The notes under the pieces: model-generated | The model's input: the letters and a program-made list of their open reading frames with translations, nothing else | Databases searched by the model: none | What the model was told of the DNA's origin: nothing | Made by a program: the position numbers and the translations under genes | In this document: positions 51,928-61,700 of the stretch, one piece after another | Layout: each line of letters starts with the position of its first letter | How positions within the stretch are numbered: the first letter of the stretch is position 1 | From: Immersiella caudata | Taxonomy: Eukaryota; Ascomycota; Sordariomycetes; Sordariales; Lasiosphaeriaceae | Assembly: GCA_030512335.1 (NCBI GenBank) | Contig: JAULSU010000003.1 | Span: 3,286,001-3,350,000 of the forward strand | Length of the DNA stretch: 64,000 bases | Direction: 5' to 3'

Positions 51928-53423
51928 ATGAGCGCCAGCCCACCACCAGCTGGCAGCCCTCCCGCAGCCGCATCAGCCGCTTCACCGGGCCATGCGGCAC
52001 CTGCCCCGCCTGGACAGCTTGTCGCAGCTGAAGCTCCCGAGGTAGGCTCACTAGTTCTGCAAAGTAAACTGCGCAGTGATTGAACGAGTGCTTGCTCATC
52101 GCCGTCCTCTCAGGACAATGTTAATGACACCGAGTCTGCGTACCAAGATGATGGTGCAAGCTCGTCGGCATCTTTGTCTTCGAGCATCCTCGAGTACCGG
52201 GCCATTCACGGCCGCAAGTTCAACAGCGCGCGTTACGATTCAACATATTTCACGCCCAATGACGATCGCCAGAGTGAGAATGTTGATATTACCCACCATT
52301 ACATGACGCTGCTTCTCGAAGGGAAGCTTTACCTGGCACCGATCAAGCCCGACATTCAGGTGAGGCATTGCACACAACTTCCAAAGAAAAGGGAGTAGTC
52401 CGTTGACACCAGTACGTGCAACTTTTTTACAGAAAGTTCTTGACATCGGCACTGGTAACGGTAACCACCCTGCTACACCCTCGTCACATATTCCGGAGCA
52501 GGGCACTGACGGTGAATCTCTAGGAGTCTGGGCAATGTACCTACCTACCTACCTGCCTGCCTGCCTACCATTTCCTCCCCATTATACTCCCTCAGCCTCT
52601 GATTTGGGTAGGCATTGACGACTTTTGGCAGCGATTTCGCCGACGAATTTCCCAGCGCCGAAGTGATAGGCACAGATCTGTCACCGATACAGCCGCAATG
52701 GGTCCCCCCCAACCTCAAGTTCGAACTCGATGACGCCACCAAGTCTTGGACGTGGCCCGATAATAGCGTTGACTTTGTCCACATCCGCTTCCTTGCCGGC
52801 GGCATCAAGGACTGGACGGCTCTTTTCCGGGAAGCGCATCGTGTGTTGAAGCCAGGCGGTTGGCTACAGTCGGGCGAGTTCGACCCACGCTTTCTGAGCG
52901 ACGACGGCACCATGGACAACCAAGCCGCCGCAAAGACCTGGAACGAGGTCTTCACCGAAGGCGGCATTAGGATTGGTAGCCCGTTCAACGTGATTACCGA
53001 TAACCTCCAGGAGGCAGCCATCAAGGAGGCCGGCTTTGGTGCGGTCGAAGCCGGAACATACAAGGTGATGGAACCCCCTGCAATTTCCATGGTGGGAACA
53101 CGGGGACGGAATCTAACATCAATGTAGGCCCCTGTTGGCCCATAGACTGCAGATAAGAAACTTGCAGAAGCGGGACGATATGTCTCATTGGCCCTCGAGA
53201 GCGACATGGAGGGCGCGTCCCCGTTGCTAGCTGATCTGATGGTCGACATCACTAATAACTCGCACTAGGCTACACGTTGTTCTTTTGCACTCAAGTTATG
53301 GGTTGGTCCGTGGAGGAGCACCAAGTGTTCCTGATGTCCGTTCGGAAGATGATTCGCAACTACCGCAGCACCCATCTATACTTTCAGGCACGCTATGTTT
53401 GGGGTCAAAAGCCGGAGGCCTGA
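51928..53423 (+). CDS. LaeA-like SAM-dependent methyltransferase, possibly inactivated
   Basis: Exons: 51928-52041, 52114-52359, 52433-52460, 52524-52536 (13 nt), 52632-53064, then either 53128- or 53146-53212, and 53269-53423. The class I methyltransferase fold shows KVLDIGTGNGVWAIDFADEF (motif I), VIGTDLSPIQP (motif II), DNSVDFVHIRFL and REAHRVLKPGGWLQ. The N-terminus is Ala/Pro-rich. In the canonical frame after 53128 the conserved PVGPW Trp codon is TAG (53143-53145). This either truncates the protein at 283 residues or, if that TAG serves as the 3' splice site, leaves an intact 351-residue product lacking six residues. The next intron needs a GC donor (GAGG|GCGCGT). The C-terminal exon (YTLFFCTQVMGWSVEEHQ) is family-typical. 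Such enzymes are often linked to secondary metabolism; none is seen here. Confidence 0.75.
53143..53145 (+). other. in-frame TAG at a conserved Trp codon of the LaeA-like gene
   Basis: Family consensus around here is PxGxWPxDxxLKExG. The sequence reads GTT GGC CCA TAG ACT GCA GAT AAG, so a G-to-A change of TGG explains both the stop and a new AG acceptor. Confidence 0.75.
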
Positions 53424-54307
53424 TTTTGGATGCCACTTCGATTTTCTTGAAGAAGAGGATGCTTATTTACCTTGCGTGAAGGAAAATCTGTCAGGATCAA
53501 TACAACGCACCTGCACTGGCGTGGAAGCACTGAATACAAATGTCCAAGTACAAATGCGCAGCCGAACACACCAACCGTTTCCAAAAAAACACGAAAAAAT
53601 CCTTGTGTCTAATGATGGTGTGCCTGGGAGCAAGGAAATGCGGCAGCTCCCACACCATCGAGCGGCAAGCCTCGCCCAAACCAGACATTCCGACCCACAA
53701 CCAGCGCAAACCTAGGTAGGTAGGTATCTAGGTGCTGGTACCTCTTCCGTGGGTGTCCAAGCGGACACGGGTTTGCCACGTTCGCATGATGTCCCCCCCC
53801 CCCGTGCTGTCTACGTGTACACGCAAAACGACGCTGCCTGCGTGTTTTCGTTGAGCGTAGGAGGCCCGGGGGAAACGAGTCATCGGGACTTGCCCCCCTC
53901 AGATGGCCTTGAGATGGACATCGTGGATGGAACCTTTCGGAATTCTTTCGGTTCGCCAGTACCTTGCCACCTAAGGGGACAAAACGCGCCGTGACGCTAA
54001 AGGCTTCCTTGCTCCCCGGCAGCATCATGGCTAACACCGAAGCCGTGTGGTGGTTGGGTGGGTTCAGGAGGAGACGCGGTAGAAGGGAAAGGAAGCGTCG
54101 CATCGGTATCGATCCCATGACACCGGCACTGGTCTGCCATGCATGGTGGCGACACGGGCCGTTCCCTGTCGGGGTGATGCCCTTGACGCGGTCGCCGACC
54201 TAGGAAAGGCTATGTGGTGCCCGATGTCGTCGGTCGGCGTTTGATGGGCTTGTCACCGCGGCAGGGCTCCGACACGTCGGTAGGTATATTGTGCCAGTCT
54301 CTGGTGC

Positions 54308-54333
54308 TTCGAGGCTCTTCGAGGCTCTTCGAG
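54308..54333. repeat. TTCGAGGCTC tandem repeat
   Basis: Two full 10-nt copies plus a partial third (TTCGAG). Confidence 0.9.
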
Positions 54334-54960
54334 ATCGTTCTGGACTCTTCTTATCTACGGATGGGGATGGTCACATGCTCCAGGTAGATTTCACGGGTGT
54401 GTCATCCCTTCGAGACTGGAGGGTTGGTGCTGTTGTGAAAGACTGCCCTGCTGGATCTTCAGCCGCTGGCGCCGGCCGGGCGTCCCCGCCCCCCCTGAAT
54501 GAAGGTGGAATGCAAGGTAATCTCCACGAATGACATTACCACGGCATCTAACCAGGCAATGTCATGGCGCGAATTTGTTCTGTTGACCATTGCGAATATA
54601 CTCTTTAGGTTGCCTTATAGCTGAACCAGTGCCACGAAAAAACAGCCATCCGAAAAAAGCACCTGGCATCAACTTTTGATTGCTCCAATCCCGCATTCCA
54701 TATCATCACTTGATACGCATCCCCATCTCCCACCTGCATGTTGAATTCGAAGAATCTGAGTGCTGACGGCGTAGCTTGTTTCAATTGCTCTCCCACCCGA
54801 CTCACCATCTGACTCCCCATGTCCGCCCCTTTTCCAACCAGGCATGCAAAAATACCCCCTGGAAGCGCAGGTACTCGCAACAAACTGAACGCTTGTTGGA
54901 TACTGGGGTTGGAATTGCGGCATTTGTGTTATGATGCCGTCTTTTTCGGTGGATTTGTGG

Positions 54961-54991
54961 AGGTGGGTATTGAGGTGGGTATTGAGGTGGG
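54961..54991. repeat. AGGTGGGTATTG minisatellite
   Basis: Two perfect 12-nt copies plus AGGTGGG. Confidence 0.9.
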
Positions 54992-56199
54992 CAGGGGGGA
55001 TGTCATCCGTCGCAAATATGGAAGGCGACGGAGGCCGTGTTGTTGCTGCTCTCCATTCCGACTTTATCTCCATTTGCACGCATCGAGGCACCTCTCGATA
55101 GCATGAGCCTAGACCGTTCGGTTTTGGGCGTTCGCTGGGTCGACAGCCCGTGATCAACAGTTGGCAAAATCGAAAAAGGGGCATGACACAGCCACGTGAC
55201 TGGTCAGGAGGCAGTGGGATGACATCAGTCACACCACGCTCCGCCTGTCGGAGGACCAGCAGCAGAGCCTCAACGTCGGAGGTATGGTGTGTGTCTCCAT
55301 CCGACTGCTTCATCCCTTTGCTCACCTGCCTTAGTCCCACCCTAGAACAAGCGAGTAATCATGGCGAATGTATGGGGTGGATGATGACAGCTCCCAACAG
55401 GCCGAGGACGGTGTTGAGGCTCTTTGCGCACCACTCAATTTTATCTCGACGTGTAGTCTTCGCCATCACCGCCTCGTTTGCCTCGATTAAACTCGCAATG
55501 CTGATCGAGATGTTGTCAAAATTTTTGAATTTTTTATGGACAAATCGTTCCAATTTCTGTTGAAACACTTCCTGCGATATACAAGACTTGCGCATTCTTC
55601 GAGAACGACTGGGTGCATGGGATATCATCCCATCAAAGTTTGTACATGCCGAGGCAAGCTTGAATGAACATCTCTCCTCCACAACATCCCACACATTTGG
55701 TCCTTTCCAATCTTTCTTCCGTACAAGGCTTCGCTGCTGCCTTCTTCCCCTGTCGTCTCGTCCAAGGAAGTGTCGGGTGCAGTAGCCCGTGTTCATATAG
55801 TCGTTTTCCTGTTGTAATTTTCTTTTTCTTTCCTTTTCCCCGAGACACCCGGCCAAGGGAGTCCTGACACAGTAGAAAATGTTTCCCCATGCGTGGGTGT
55901 CGGATCCTTTCTTCCTTTTCGCCTTCCTTTTTTCCAGTCCAGTTGCCTACCCATGTCTTGAACCCCGCCTAGCCCGAGATATACATATGAAACAGTGTGC
56001 AATGGCTTTTGCACAACAGCAAACCTCTGTGAGGTTATGTACACGGAGAAAGTGTGTTTGAAAGATGGGGACCATAAAGTCAAGCCCGCTCCTCGCAATG
56101 TATGGGCGACAGTGTCCATCAGATCTATGCTCAACTACTCGCGCATGCTTGTACAATGAAGGGAAAAAGATAATATAAAACTGAACGTAGTAGGTCATC

Positions 56200-58776
56200 T
56201 TAGATTCGCGCGCCAGTGAGATTGGTTGAAGGGAATAGCGCGTACTGGTTCGGGGGAGGTGGCGTGCTGAGACTTGTCGTCCTAGCCCTCTGTCTCCGAG
56301 CCTGGATGGAGTCCTTGCGCTTGCTGGGCTCGCCGGTGGCAAGCCTGATCAAGTTCGATTCGCTGCTCCGGGTCATACGGGGCCCCATCAACTCTGGTAC
56401 GGCCTCCTCCGACTCGGGCAAGGTGGGCATGGCGGCCTTGCTTTCGCTCCGGAAGGGAACCTCGAAAAGTGGAAATGGTTCCGACTTGATTGCGAGGCTC
56501 TCCAAGTCGAGCGAGCCGGTGCTTGCGCTCAACCGGGTGAAATCGGTCGAGGACGACGCTGTTGAGATATGCTTTTCGAAGCTCGAGTGTGAGCTCTCAA
56601 TCGTGCCTGTGGTAGAAGCGCTGGTCCGGTACCGGGTATGTAACCCCGAGCCCTCGAATTGTAATGGCTCATCGAAAGGGTGAAAGGCAAACTCGCGGGC
56701 ATCTGCTTCGGCGGCGAGCATCTGCTGTTGATAATCGTTGGGAATCAGAAGTGACGGCGATAGCGTGAATCCGTGCGACTCCTTGAAGCTGGAGGCATCC
56801 GAGGGCTTTCGAAGATGAGGGAGTTGCAGGGAACTAGGCGGCTCGCTCCTGGGCAGCGAGAAGTTGGATGGCTTGGGAAGCGCCAGCGTCGGGGTAATGG
56901 CCTCGTGGGCTGTCGCGCAGGAAATTTGGCTGACGGGGCTCAGAGCGGGAACGTCAAACTGTCCTGGCGTGAGCATAGCGGGCGATCCTTCACACGTTCG
57001 GAACCGATCCTCGACGGGGGTGGTGCTGTCACAATCCCGACTGATATCCAATGACGGTCGATCCCAAGCAAAATCGCAATCCGCTTCGGCAGCATGCTCG
57101 TAGCAGTAATCGATATCGTCCTCCCAGCTCTCCCGTGCAAGAGACTGGCATCTGCTGCCGTCGATCAACGCCGCTCTGAGAGCTCGCTGAGCCGCCAACA
57201 GATCGAAGCGTCCTAGAGTGTCTGATGAGTTGCTGGCTGGACGCCGAGGGCTTTCGTCCTTTGGCGAGATGGACAGTGGCCTCAGCATGGGCACCGACTG
57301 GCTGCCCCGGAGGGACGAGTTGCTGGCGATGCTGATGCGGGAGCGTCTCAAGGCCGCAACATTCTCGTCCTCTTCTGGGACGTCTGGCAATGCGGCATCG
57401 TACAATGGACTGGAGGCGCTTGGCAAGGGCCAATTGCTGTCGTCCGGAAAGCTCAGCGTACGCGCATGGGCGTGCTCCGGGATGGTGTCCATGTCTGGGC
57501 CCGGGAAATAGCCGTGGGATGTGGCCGGGGGGCTCGTCGTCTCGGGCGTCAAGGGGAAGGATTGAGCGTGGCGGAAGCCGCTGCTTGTTTGTGGCCTATC
57601 AAGAACAATTGCGCCTAATGAATCGAAACCGTCGGGCCGGATGGATGTTCGACTTGAGATACGGGGTGGCGGTACGGGCGGTGTGGGAATCAGGCCCATG
57701 GCGGGATCGATGGGTGACCGGGGCGGGCGTGGAGGTGGGACTCGCATCTGCTCCTGTGATTTGCTGTGTTTGACGATCCTCCTGTGAGGTGAGAGCTGTT
57801 TCGGTGCCATCAAGGGCGACAGGTCTAGTGCTCTTCTGGCATGGGTTTCGCCGGCAAGCTCCTGTTCTGTCTCTTCGGGCAGCGGCAGGAAGTCTGATGA
57901 GAAGTCGGCAAAATGAAGGTCGTCAGCCCTGATCCCTTTGAGAGTCCCCGAAGCGGCAATCTGCGAAGATCGAAGCTGGGAAAACTCGGAAGCTAAAGCC
58001 GTTCTATCCGCCCGCTGCAGGTCGGGAAGGTTGTCCTTTTGTGTGTGCGCCACGTGCTGAAAGTTGTAGGGTCCAGAGATCTGAAGCCTGCGTCGGGGGT
58101 TCTCCTCCACGTTGTCTAGCGTTGCCGTGCGGCGCCGGTTAAAGAATGCGGGGACCACAGAGTCCCGTACGGGAGCGGACGGGGCGGGTGCCGACGTCGG
58201 TGCGGGTATGGACATCCCGTCGCTGACCCCGTCGGCCGAGTACAGCGAGCTGCTCCCAGACGAGGTTGGGGCGCTGCTCTCCCGCTTGAGCTTGCCCCTC
58301 CGACTAAAAAGTGACTTGCTAAAGATCTGGACGCTCTCGGGTCGCTCCCGGGACGGCATGACGTTAGTGACGGACCTCCCTGAGGACTTCCTTGACAGAT
58401 TCAGCCCGTCCAACGCGTTTTCCCACGACGGCCGATCCGCTGATGTCAATGATAGCAGCGAGGACGAGCCCGACGAAGTAGTGGTGTGGTTGCTCTGGTG
58501 GCTCTGGTGCTTGTCCCTTTCCGAGGACTGCCTCATCTGGTTGCTGAGCTGCCGGATGGTCTCTGGAGATGGCGGGCCGTCGATGGCGGGTTCCAAAAGG
58601 CCTCTGATGCTGTCCGAGTCGCGTCTAGAGTGGCCTGGCGAATGAGGCAAGAGCAGAGTCGCTGACGAGTTCGACCGGTTACGGCCAAGCGAGTATTTCG
58701 ATTTCTTCTCTGGCTTGCGCCGCGTATCACGGTCGACCGTGTACGCGGGCAGGTCAGAGACCGCCCACATATTCAT
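56200..58776 (-). CDS. serine/proline-rich protein of unknown function
   Basis: Single-exon frame of 858 residues starting MNMWAVSDLPAYTVDRDTRR at the ATG at 58776. It is disordered throughout: Ser/Arg-rich, with poly-Ser (SSGSSSLLSLTS) and several proline clusters (VPPPRPPRSP, PTPPVPPPRIS) that resemble SH3 ligands. Short recurrent phospho-like motifs (RRDSDS, RTTSLSTP) are present. I see no domain, signal peptide or membrane segment. The coding bias looks real, since the frame is long, starts with ATG and has no competing homologous frame. Function unknown; a scaffold or kinase target is a guess. Confidence 0.8.
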   Translation of the reverse strand: MNMWAVSDLPAYTVDRDTRRKPEKKSKYSLGRNRSNSSATLLLPHSPGHSRRDSDSIRGLLEPAIDGPPSPETIRQLSNQMRQSSERDKHQSHQSNHTTTSSGSSSLLSLTSADRPSWENALDGLNLSRKSSGRSVTNVMPSRERPESVQIFSKSLFSRRGKLKRESSAPTSSGSSSLYSADGVSDGMSIPAPTSAPAPSAPVRDSVVPAFFNRRRTATLDNVEENPRRRLQISGPYNFQHVAHTQKDNLPDLQRADRTALASEFSQLRSSQIAASGTLKGIRADDLHFADFSSDFLPLPEETEQELAGETHARRALDLSPLMAPKQLSPHRRIVKHSKSQEQMRVPPPRPPRSPIDPAMGLIPTPPVPPPRISSRTSIRPDGFDSLGAIVLDRPQTSSGFRHAQSFPLTPETTSPPATSHGYFPGPDMDTIPEHAHARTLSFPDDSNWPLPSASSPLYDAALPDVPEEDENVAALRRSRISIASNSSLRGSQSVPMLRPLSISPKDESPRRPASNSSDTLGRFDLLAAQRALRAALIDGSRCQSLARESWEDDIDYCYEHAAEADCDFAWDRPSLDISRDCDSTTPVEDRFRTCEGSPAMLTPGQFDVPALSPVSQISCATAHEAITPTLALPKPSNFSLPRSEPPSSLQLPHLRKPSDASSFKESHGFTLSPSLLIPNDYQQQMLAAEADAREFAFHPFDEPLQFEGSGLHTRYRTSASTTGTIESSHSSFEKHISTASSSTDFTRLSASTGSLDLESLAIKSEPFPLFEVPFRSESKAAMPTLPESEEAVPELMGPRMTRSSESNLIRLATGEPSKRKDSIQARRQRARTTSLSTPPPPNQYALFPSTNLTGARI

Positions 58777-61700
58777 CGTGGCGGCGGGCCGACTGCTTCC
58801 CCCTCACGTTCTCGCGGAATCCTGTTCGCGTCCCTTCGGGAAGACTGCAAACCGCTGATAGGACCTGCGGGTAACCCACGGGCGATGCAGTGGGCTGGTG
58901 ACACCTGCCAACCGGTTCTCCCGTGTCCAGCGTCCGGCGTCCAGATTGCCGGCCAGCTTGGGGGGAGTGGCTGTTTGGTGACGGCGGAGGGACCCAACGA
59001 AGGGTTTGACGTGATGGGATGCGCGTTGAATTGCAAAACAATGCAATGCGACCCGGAGCGAGGAACCGTCCAGAGAGTATTTTTACCTTCAGGTCAAGGG
59101 AAACCTCGCAAGCTGTGGGGGATGGGAACGGATCCTGGGGTCCATATATTGTCCAGCGTGATTTCCCATCCTTGCCCTCTCAATGCGGACTTGGACCCAG
59201 GCCAGCGAGGTAGCGAGCGAACCAGGCCGGGGCCGCAACGGCTGGCGCTGGCGGGTGCAAGTGGCCGGGATGGACGCCAGGGTGCTGTGCGATTCCTCCT
59301 CTTGGTGCAGGGGTCCGGGTTGACGAAAGAATTTCGAGCGAAGGAGCCAGGGGGAGCCCGGTGCGAGCCTTGGGGTGGGGTGCCTTGAGGCACAGGAGAG
59401 CTCACTGCTCTCTCTCTGCATGGGATGGGGCGTGGATAGCTGCACCCCGCTGTCTGATTCAGGCGGCGTCGCTTTCTTGGCGCGGTTCGCCGTAATTAAC
59501 GCTGGAAACCGTGGTGTGGTGTTGGTGGGTTGGCGGTCCGTGGAAACGGTGGGCTCTCACACCAGTCAAAGACCAGTGCTCGTCATCAGTCAACGGTGGT
59601 GCCATGTCGCCTCCTCTGGGCCGTCCTTCTCATCAAATCCTCAAGACCGGGAACATCTCATGCGGCACGGATAACCAAGACGGCACAATACCTGGGGATT
59701 CTTTGATGAGCGACCCCAAGAGACGGGCTAGAGGATTGCTCTGGAGATCCGCTCGCCTCTGACGATGAGTCGAGGCCGCTGGTGGTGGGAGGTGCACGAG
59801 CGGGACAAGTTCCCGGGCAAATGTGAGGTGCAGACCGGAAAATCTCAGCGTTGCACCGCGACCTTTCAATATAATGCCGTTGTGCGCTCGGCTCAAATGA
59901 AGACCAGCTAGTGGTGGGCGTGTAGCCATGGAAAAGAAGGTCGGGGTCACGGCAATCTACCTACATCACATACTGCGCGGTCTGGTCGTCCAACAGCGAA
60001 AGCCGGCGATGGGGGAATGACGACGGGATTCGGCTGCAGAGGTGAAAGTCAGTACTGTCTTCCCGCGGTGTCGAAATGGAAAGCAGAAGACAGCCGAGGA
60101 GATGTGGCCACATTGATGGGCGTTCCCGCGACTGCGTGGCCGCGAAAGCAAAGGTACCCTACGGCATGGCAATGCGACCATCCCGGAGAGCTGCCACCGC
60201 CGGCCTGGGTCGCGATATTGAGCTGAGTCGTGGCGGGTGCTTCGTGGCCAGAGTCCTCTGGGCAGTTGCCGAGCACATGCGTGAATGTGGGAAGCTCCGC
60301 ATTGGTATTATCGTGGGCGCTGCAACAGCTAAGGCCCTCGCCGGAATGATGCTGTTTGGAGAAGGTCGTTGCTGCTGGCGATGGCGTCGATGAAGACGTC
60401 CTGGCGGGGTAGCTACCCGCCAAGTCTTTGCGCATTGCGTTCGGCGCTGACGCGGGACAGTGAAGCCGGCAATCCACCGCGGGCCGGCTCTCTCAATCAG
60501 TTTCCCCAGAATCCAAGATTCGAGCCAGTTCGCACCCGGCAGGTTTCGCGGCTTCGTGTGCGTGCCCCGTGCACGAATAATACCTAGATAAACCATGACG
60601 CCTGCTCAGCAGCCCCGGGTTCCCCGAGTCGTCGTTCTCGTGAAGGAGCTCCGAGATTTTGATCAGCGGTGGCCGCTGTTTTCAACGCTATTGCAGAAAC
60701 ATTCGGAAGCGTAGGGTGATTCCTGGCAGCACCGTTTCAGAGTGAATCAGGCTTGTGACGGAGAACGGGCCTGTCTTGAATTTGGCAGGTCTCACGTTTC
60801 CAGACTTGATGAAGCAACTGGCCGCCACGCGCGAGGCTGGCAGATAACATGAATGGGAAGCTCCTGCCGAGTGAGGTGGCTGCCTCGAGAACCCCCACTC
60901 TCAAACTAGTTCGCGAGGATCAACATCGCACTTGGCCAACCCTGGAAGATATTGACTGCAGGCAGACTTATCAACTGCAGCCCATCAACTCAGCTCACAC
61001 GTCTCGTACCAAGTATTGTGGTTGATGAGATGGTTGTCGTGCTGCACCGGCGACCATCTAGTGGCTACGGCACAGGGGCAGCATTTGTGGGAATAGGCTA
61101 ATGGTGCTGGACGGCTCCCCATTCGAGCACTCATTCCGTTGCCAGCTAACGTACCAGGACAGCTGTTCACTGTGATACGGAATGCGATTCCGGCACTGCA
61201 AACGGGCCTGGCAGCCGTGTCACTCCTTCCCTGTCAACAGTGGCTGGTGATCGTAGTTCTCCCATTATGCGACTGACAACCCCATCGCAGGCTACCAGGC
61301 AACAGCCTCGCAGAGCAGCCGAGAAATAAGAGGCTGAAAGTAAGTTCGGCTCGAGTTTCAGCCACTGACAACAGCAGAGTTTGGTGACACCAGCCATTCG
61401 AGAGCCCAAACAAGAGGTGTCGGCGCCCCCTGACAGAACGCCCCAGTATGGATGGCAGATGAATTGGGTGTTACATCTATTGTTGGATTCGCCAGTGCGG
61501 TGTGGACGCGTTCGGTCCAGTCGCAGGAATAGTCAATCTGGAGACTTTACCGCATCGACCTTGACCATGGTGTTCCAAGGGGGTCTTTTGCTGGACAGTG
61601 GACTCCAGTATCCACCACTGGTGCTGGGAGGACTTTGACCCACAGAGGTAGGTTGGGACGGGAGAGACGGTCGTTGGTGAAGAGCGTTGAAGTCCTACGC

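Larger units (their letters stand above)
53424..56199. other. 2.8-kb gene-poor stretch
   Basis: No supportable gene. It contains CCTAGGTAGGTAGGTATCTAGGTG at about 53711-53734, the TTCGAGGCTC repeat at 54308-54333, the AGGTGGGTATTG repeat at 54961-54991 and low-complexity T/A stretches near 55500-55830. Open frames on both strands overlap and lack family features. Confidence 0.5.

Noticed and set aside
11368..54991. CRISPR array or attachment sites from the short tandem repeats
   Set aside because: Repeats are contiguous micro- or minisatellites without spacers, and the genome is eukaryotic.
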